Source: Parafrigoribacterium_A soli
GTDB lineage: Bacteria > Actinomycetota > Actinomycetes > Actinomycetales > Microbacteriaceae
Assembly: GCF_040227235.1 (NCBI RefSeq)
Contig: NZ_JBELNZ010000003.1
Coordinates: 583,948 to 647,947, forward strand
Direction: 5' to 3'
Length of the DNA: 64,000 bases
In this document: one piece after another, positions 60,659-64,000 of the stretch
How the letters are laid out: the number at the start of each line of letters is the position of its first letter
Position numbering within the stretch: the stretch's first letter is position 1
Position numbers and translations under genes: made by a program
Notes under the pieces: generated by a model
Database searches by the model: none
The model's input: only the letters and a program-made list of their open reading frames with translations
Told to the model about the DNA's origin: nothing

Positions 60659-61354
60659 TCAGACGGCGGCGAGTGCGCGAACGGCGCTCGTGAAGAACGC
60701 GAGGCCGTCTATGCCGCTGCGCATGGCATCCGCGGTGTCTGGGCCGAAGCCGGGCTCGGTCGCGTGCTCCGGATGCGGCATCAGGCCGACGACGTTGCCT
60801 CGCGCATTCGAGACTCCCGCGATGTCGTTCATCGAGCCGTTCGGATTCACGCCGACGTAGCGGAAGACGACCTGGCCCTCGCCCTCGAGGCGTGCGAGCT
60901 CCTCGGTCGAGGCGATGAAGCCGCCCTCGCCGTTCTTGAGCGGGATGATGATCTCGGCGCCGGTCTCGAACTCGTTCGTCCAGGCGGTTGACGCGTTCTC
61001 GACGCGCAGCACCTGGTCGCGGCAGATGAAGGTGCCGTGGTCGTTGCGCACGAGGCCGCCTGGCAGGAGGTGCGCCTCGGTGAGCATCTGGAAGCCGTTG
61101 CAGATGCCGAGCACGGGCACACCGGCGTTTGCGGCGGCAATGACCTCACTCATGATCGGCGAGTGCGCGGCGATCGCCCCACAGCGGAGGTAGTCGCCGT
61201 AGCTGAAGCCGCCGGGAAGCACGATGGCGTCGACGCCGCCGAGGTCGTGATCGCCGTGCCAGAGCGCGACTGGCTCGGCGCCGGCGAGGCTCACGGCGCG
61301 TTGCGCGTCGCGGTCGTCGAGCGAGCCGGGGAAGGTGATGACGCCGATGCGCAT
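60659..61354 (-). CDS. purQ: Phosphoribosylformylglycinamidine synthase, glutaminase subunit
   Basis: 231 residues. Class I glutamine amidotransferase: LPGGFSYGDYLRCGAIA, nucleophile Cys85 in VLGICNGFQMLTEAHLLPGG, and the His/Glu pair in LMPHPEHATEP. It supplies ammonia to PurL. Its ATG overlaps the purS stop (TGATG), so the two are translationally coupled. Confidence 0.96.
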   Translation of the reverse strand: MRIGVITFPGSLDDRDAQRAVSLAGAEPVALWHGDHDLGGVDAIVLPGGFSYGDYLRCGAIAAHSPIMSEVIAAANAGVPVLGICNGFQMLTEAHLLPGGLVRNDHGTFICRDQVLRVENASTAWTNEFETGAEIIIPLKNGEGGFIASTEELARLEGEGQVVFRYVGVNPNGSMNDIAGVSNARGNVVGLMPHPEHATEPGFGPDTADAMRSGIDGLAFFTSAVRALAAV

Positions 61355-61629
61355 CAGGCGACGACCGCGGCGTCGACCGGGGACCCGTCGACCGAGATGG
61401 CGACGACATCCTCGATCACGGAGTTGGAGAACATCTCGTCGGCGAGCGTGCGCACCTCGGCGAGCACCGCATCCGTCACGGGCCCGTCAACCGTCACCTC
61501 GAACCGCTTGCCGATGCGCACGCCCGTGAAACCGGTCTTGCCGAGCCGGGCGAGGGCGCCGGCCACGGCCTTGCCCTGCGGGTCGAGCAGTTCGGCCTTG
61601 GGCATGACCTCGACGACGATTGTGGGCAT
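61354..61629 (-). CDS. purS: Phosphoribosylformylglycinamidine synthase subunit PurS
   Basis: 91 residues from ATG 61629 with GGAG 6 nt upstream; the frame is open to 61791 but the extension crosses the PadR operator. The sequence TIVVEVMPKAELLDPQGKAV, TGVRIGKRFEV is typical of PurS, the small bridging subunit of the PurLQS complex. The promoter region is shared with the divergent padR gene; TAGACT on the minus strand at 61670-61675 is a likely -10. Confidence 0.95.
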   Translation of the reverse strand: MPTIVVEVMPKAELLDPQGKAVAGALARLGKTGFTGVRIGKRFEVTVDGPVTDAVLAEVRTLADEMFSNSVIEDVVAISVDGSPVDAAVVA

Positions 61630-61669
61630 CAACAACTCCAAAGAGTTCGTCAGGGGGTGGATGCCGCCC

Positions 61670-61675
61670 AGTCTA
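61670..61675 (-). promoter_or_regulatory. purS -10 box
   Basis: TAGACT on the minus strand, about 40 bp before the purS start. No good -35 box is seen at 17 bp (GCCGCC), so recognition may rely on other contacts. Confidence 0.4.
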
Positions 61676-61715
61676 CCGGAGCACATATTGCGGCGGCGCG
61701 CAGTCGGAATCGCGT

Positions 61716-61734
61716 ATAGTCCTCTTGGACTATT
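61716..61734. promoter_or_regulatory. PadR-type operator overlapping the padR -10 box
   Basis: ATAGTCC (61717-61723), spacer TCTT, GGACTAT (61728-61734): perfect 7-bp arms. TATAGT at 61716-61721 is a strong -10 for the padR/MFS genes and lies within the left arm. Binding here would block the efflux operon; purS on the other side starts 105 bp away and may escape. Confidence 0.65.
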
Positions 61735-61772
61735 TCGGTCGGACCAACCAACCGAGGGCGAGAGGAACGGAT

Positions 61773-62387
61773 GTGGGCAGTCGCGAAGCAACAGCGCTCG
61801 GCATCGCCACGCTCGCCCTGCTCGCCGAGCGTCCGATGCATCCGTATGAGATGTACCAGACCTTCGTGCAGCGCCGTCAGGATCGGGTGGTCAAGCTGCG
61901 TCGCGGCTCGCTCTATCACTGCGTCTATTGGCTTGAGGATCACGGCATGGTGCGGTCGGGCGCGACCGAGCGGGAGGGCAATAGACCCGAGCGCACCGTC
62001 TACGAGATCACGGCGGGCGGCCGGGAGAAGCTGACGCAGCAGGTGGCGCGCATGCTGGCAACGCCAGTGAACGAGTACCCGGCGTTCCCGCTCGCCATCG
62101 GCGAGGCTCACAACCTCCCGCTCGACATCGTCATCGAGCTGCTCGACACTCGGCTCGGCCTGGTGAAGGGTCAGCTTGCCGAATCCGAAGACGCCGTGAG
62201 TCACCTCGAAACGCGGGAACTCGACCGCCGCTACTGGCTCGACGTCTCGTACACGCGCGCCATTCAGGCTGCGGAAGTGAGCTGGCTGGAACAGCTCCTG
62301 GCAGACCTTCGAACCAATGTCATCCCGTGGCCGGAAAATGGTCAGCCGAAGCACACTAAAGCTAAGGAACACAATGCAGACGCATAG
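61773..62387 (+). CDS. PadR-family transcriptional regulator
   Basis: 204 residues from GTG 61773 with GAGAGGA about 8 nt upstream. The PadR winged helix is LGIATLALLAERPMHPYEMY, then LRRGSLYHCVYWLEDHGMVR and ERTVYEITAGGREKL. A C-terminal helical dimerisation region (Vir_C-like) follows, ending in a short Lys-rich tail. The MFS gene starts 14 nt before its stop, so the pair forms an autoregulated efflux operon behind the palindrome at 61717-61734. Confidence 0.9.
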   Translation: MGSREATALGIATLALLAERPMHPYEMYQTFVQRRQDRVVKLRRGSLYHCVYWLEDHGMVRSGATEREGNRPERTVYEITAGGREKLTQQVARMLATPVNEYPAFPLAIGEAHNLPLDIVIELLDTRLGLVKGQLAESEDAVSHLETRELDRRYWLDVSYTRAIQAAEVSWLEQLLADLRTNVIPWPENGQPKHTKAKEHNADA

Positions 62388-63900
62388 CGAGGCCGTCGCC
62401 AAACCGTGGCCGGCTCTGTGGGCACTCGTGCTCGGATTCTTCATGATCCTGATCGACACGACCATCGTGTCGGTCGCCAACCCGTCGATCATGGACGGGC
62501 TCAAGACCGACATCAACTCGGTGATCTGGGTGACGAGCGCCTACCTGCTCGCCTACGCCGTTCCGCTGCTCATCACCGGGCGGCTCGGTGACCGCTTCGG
62601 CCCCAAGAACCTCTACCTGCTGGGCCTCGTCCTGTTCACGGGCGCCTCCGCGTGGTGCGGCTTCTCGGGAGACATCTCCATCCTCATCGCGGCGCGCGTG
62701 GTGCAGGGCTTCGGTGCTGCGCTCATGACCCCGCAGACGATGGCGGTGATCACTCGCATCTTCCCGCCCGAGCGTCGCGGCGCGGCCATGGGTCTGTGGG
62801 GTGCAACCGCAGGCGTTGCCACCCTCGTCGGCCCGATCCTCGGCGGCGTGCTCGTCGATGGATTCGGATGGGAGTGGATTTTCTTCATCAACGTTCCAGT
62901 CGGCATCATCGCGTTCGTGCTGGCCTGGCGGCTCGTGCCGAAGCTCACCACCCACCAGCACCGGTTTGACATCATCGGCGTCGTGCTCAGTGCGATCGGG
63001 ATGTTCCTCCTCGTCTTCGGCCTGCAGGAGGGCGAGAGCTACAACTGGGGAACCATCGTCGGCCCGATCAGCGTGTGGAGTCTCATCATCGGCGGCCTCG
63101 TCGTGCTGGCGATCTTCGTGGTGTGGCAGGCGTTCAACAGGGGCGAGCCGCTCCTGCCGCTCGGCCTGTTCCGCGACCGCAACTTCTCGCTCGCCAACGC
63201 GGCAATCACCACTGTCGGTTTCACGATCACCTGCATGTCGCTGCCGCTCGTGTTCTTCTTCCAGACGGTGCGCGGCCTGACGCCGACGGAGTCCGCGCTC
63301 ATGCTCGTGCCGATGGCTCTGCTCTCCGGCGCGCTCGCACCGTTCGTCGGTCGACTCATCGACCGCATCAACCCGCGCAACATCGCAGTGGTCGGCATGC
63401 TGCTGCTCGCGGCGTCGCTGTTCTGGTATTCGAGCCTGCTCTCGCCCGACATCGCGATCGGCTGGCTGCTGCTGCCGAGTGCGGTCATGGGCCTTGCCAA
63501 CGCGGGCATGTGGGCGCCGATCTCCACCACAGCCACCCGCAACCTCAGACCGAAGGATGCCGGGGCCGGCTCCGGGGTCTACAACACCACCAGGCAGATC
63601 GGCGCCGTGCTCGGCAGTGCGTCCATCGCGGTGCTGATGCAGGCACGCCTCACGGCAGATCTGCCGAAGGCCCCGGGCGGCTCGAAAGGTGGAAGCGAGT
63701 TCGGTGCGATCGGTGCGCTGCCGGAGTTCCTGCACGCCGGCTTCACTCAGGCCATGCAGGAGTCGCTACTGCTGCCCGCGAGCGTCGCCATCCTCGGCGC
63801 CATCCTGGTGTTCTTCTTCGCGAAGCCCGGCAAGGTCACCGGCTGGAACCGGCCCGTGACGGGCACGGTGCCAGCGGTCGAGCCCGCGGACATCGGCTAG
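62374..63900 (+). CDS. MFS multidrug efflux transporter, DHA2 (EmrB/QacA) family
   Basis: 508 residues from ATG 62374 with AAGGA upstream, overlapping the end of padR. It has about 14 helices. Motif D1-like LVLGFFMILIDTTIVSVANP, motif A GRLGDRFGPK, motif C-like GLWGATAGVATLVGPILGGV and the segment WIFFINVPVGIIAFVLAWRL are typical of proton-driven EmrB/QacA drug exporters. Regulation by the adjacent PadR is likely. Substrate unknown. Confidence 0.92.
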   Translation: MQTHSEAVAKPWPALWALVLGFFMILIDTTIVSVANPSIMDGLKTDINSVIWVTSAYLLAYAVPLLITGRLGDRFGPKNLYLLGLVLFTGASAWCGFSGDISILIAARVVQGFGAALMTPQTMAVITRIFPPERRGAAMGLWGATAGVATLVGPILGGVLVDGFGWEWIFFINVPVGIIAFVLAWRLVPKLTTHQHRFDIIGVVLSAIGMFLLVFGLQEGESYNWGTIVGPISVWSLIIGGLVVLAIFVVWQAFNRGEPLLPLGLFRDRNFSLANAAITTVGFTITCMSLPLVFFFQTVRGLTPTESALMLVPMALLSGALAPFVGRLIDRINPRNIAVVGMLLLAASLFWYSSLLSPDIAIGWLLLPSAVMGLANAGMWAPISTTATRNLRPKDAGAGSGVYNTTRQIGAVLGSASIAVLMQARLTADLPKAPGGSKGGSEFGAIGALPEFLHAGFTQAMQESLLLPASVAILGAILVFFFAKPGKVTGWNRPVTGTVPAVEPADIG

Positions 63901-63950
63901 TTGTACTCGGTCAGCAGGTTGGTGGCACTTTTCGGGTCGTGAGATAGCGA

Positions 63951-63997
63951 AGACCTCCTAGGTTGTGAGTAATCACACACCACGTTCTAGGAGGTCT
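63951..63997 (+). mobile_element. Possible left end of an insertion sequence, with hairpin hiding a ribosome site
   Basis: AGACCTCCTAG (63951-63961) is an exact complement of CTAGGAGGTCT (63987-63997). Between them TGTGA GTAA TCACA (63964-63977) is a second perfect hairpin. The right arm contains AGGAGGT, an ideal ribosome site, followed by TCCT at the window edge, so a gene probably starts at or just after 64001. The arrangement resembles the leader of an IS transposase, but no coding sequence is visible, so a host gene leader is equally possible. The preceding 63901-63950 has nothing recognisable. Confidence 0.3.
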
Positions 63998-64000
63998 CCT

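Noticed and set aside
62362..63735. 457-residue minus-strand frame opposite the MFS gene
   Set aside because: Highly charged shadow frame (Arg/His/Asp/Glu) complementary to hydrophobic helices.

Overview
The window is about 64 kb of GC-rich DNA (roughly two thirds G+C by eye) with GTG starts, four-base ATGA overlaps and TANNNT -10 boxes. The short intergenic repeat family (arms resembling TTCGACAGGCTCAGG and CTCGCTACTCAACC), GH42 and GH36 enzymes on an ABC transporter lacking an ATPase, LAXTG-type sorting signals and a split PurS/PurQ/PurL all point to an actinobacterium, most likely Microbacteriaceae (Micrococcales). This assignment is an inference from family recognition, not from a database search. 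I see no rRNA, tRNA or CRISPR. One possible insertion-sequence edge lies at the far right end.

Layout. 0-10 kb: 3' end of pyrE, a Pro/Ala-rich septum-formation-type membrane protein, a sulfonate/taurine-type ABC transporter on the minus strand, a HAD-IIA phosphatase, a TrmH/SpoU methyltransferase, and an acetate module (SatP-type transporter plus acetyl-CoA synthetase). 10-13 kb: a repeat-rich surface protein. 13-21.4 kb: a galactoside operon (sugar ABC transporter, GH42 beta-galactosidase, DeoR regulator, GH36 alpha-galactosidase) behind a nested palindrome. 21.4-23.2 kb: a MarR gene and a WYL gene flanking a deletion scar made of two truncated gene starts. 23.4-30.6 kb: a 2416-residue surface protein. 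30.7-34.1 kb: purA and an FtsX-type ABC exporter. 34.3-40.7 kb: an amino-sugar-type operon (ROK regulator, BadF-type kinase, ABC transporter, double-SIS protein). 40.8-47.4 kb: minus-strand genes for a BLUF photoreceptor, an acetyltransferase, an alpha/beta hydrolase, a VOC protein, a DUF255 thioredoxin-like protein, a LysR regulator and an unexported binding-protein-like protein. 47.5-53 kb: a DrrAB-type exporter facing a large AfsR/SARP-type regulator. 53-64 kb: chorismate mutase, an SDR, a DUF5997/LysR-effector-domain pair, purL, MscS, DUF3817, purQ, purS, and a PadR/MFS efflux pair.

How the parts work together. Both sugar operons encode a binding protein and two permeases but no ATPase, so they probably borrow a shared MsiK-type ATPase encoded elsewhere. 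Several operons carry clear palindromes on or near their promoters (13.1, 21.9, 35.65, 41.9, 43.3 and 61.7 kb). The drrA promoter carries four heptamers at an exact 11-bp period, which is the layout bound by SARP regulators, and a BTAD/NB-ARC regulator is the convergent neighbour.

Most notable observations: the SARP-like repeat array; the deletion scar in which two regulators appear to have lost their targets; a possible split LysR system; a natural stop cassette ending all three reading frames; a repeat element supplying the stop codon of the large regulator; and two large LAXTG surface proteins.
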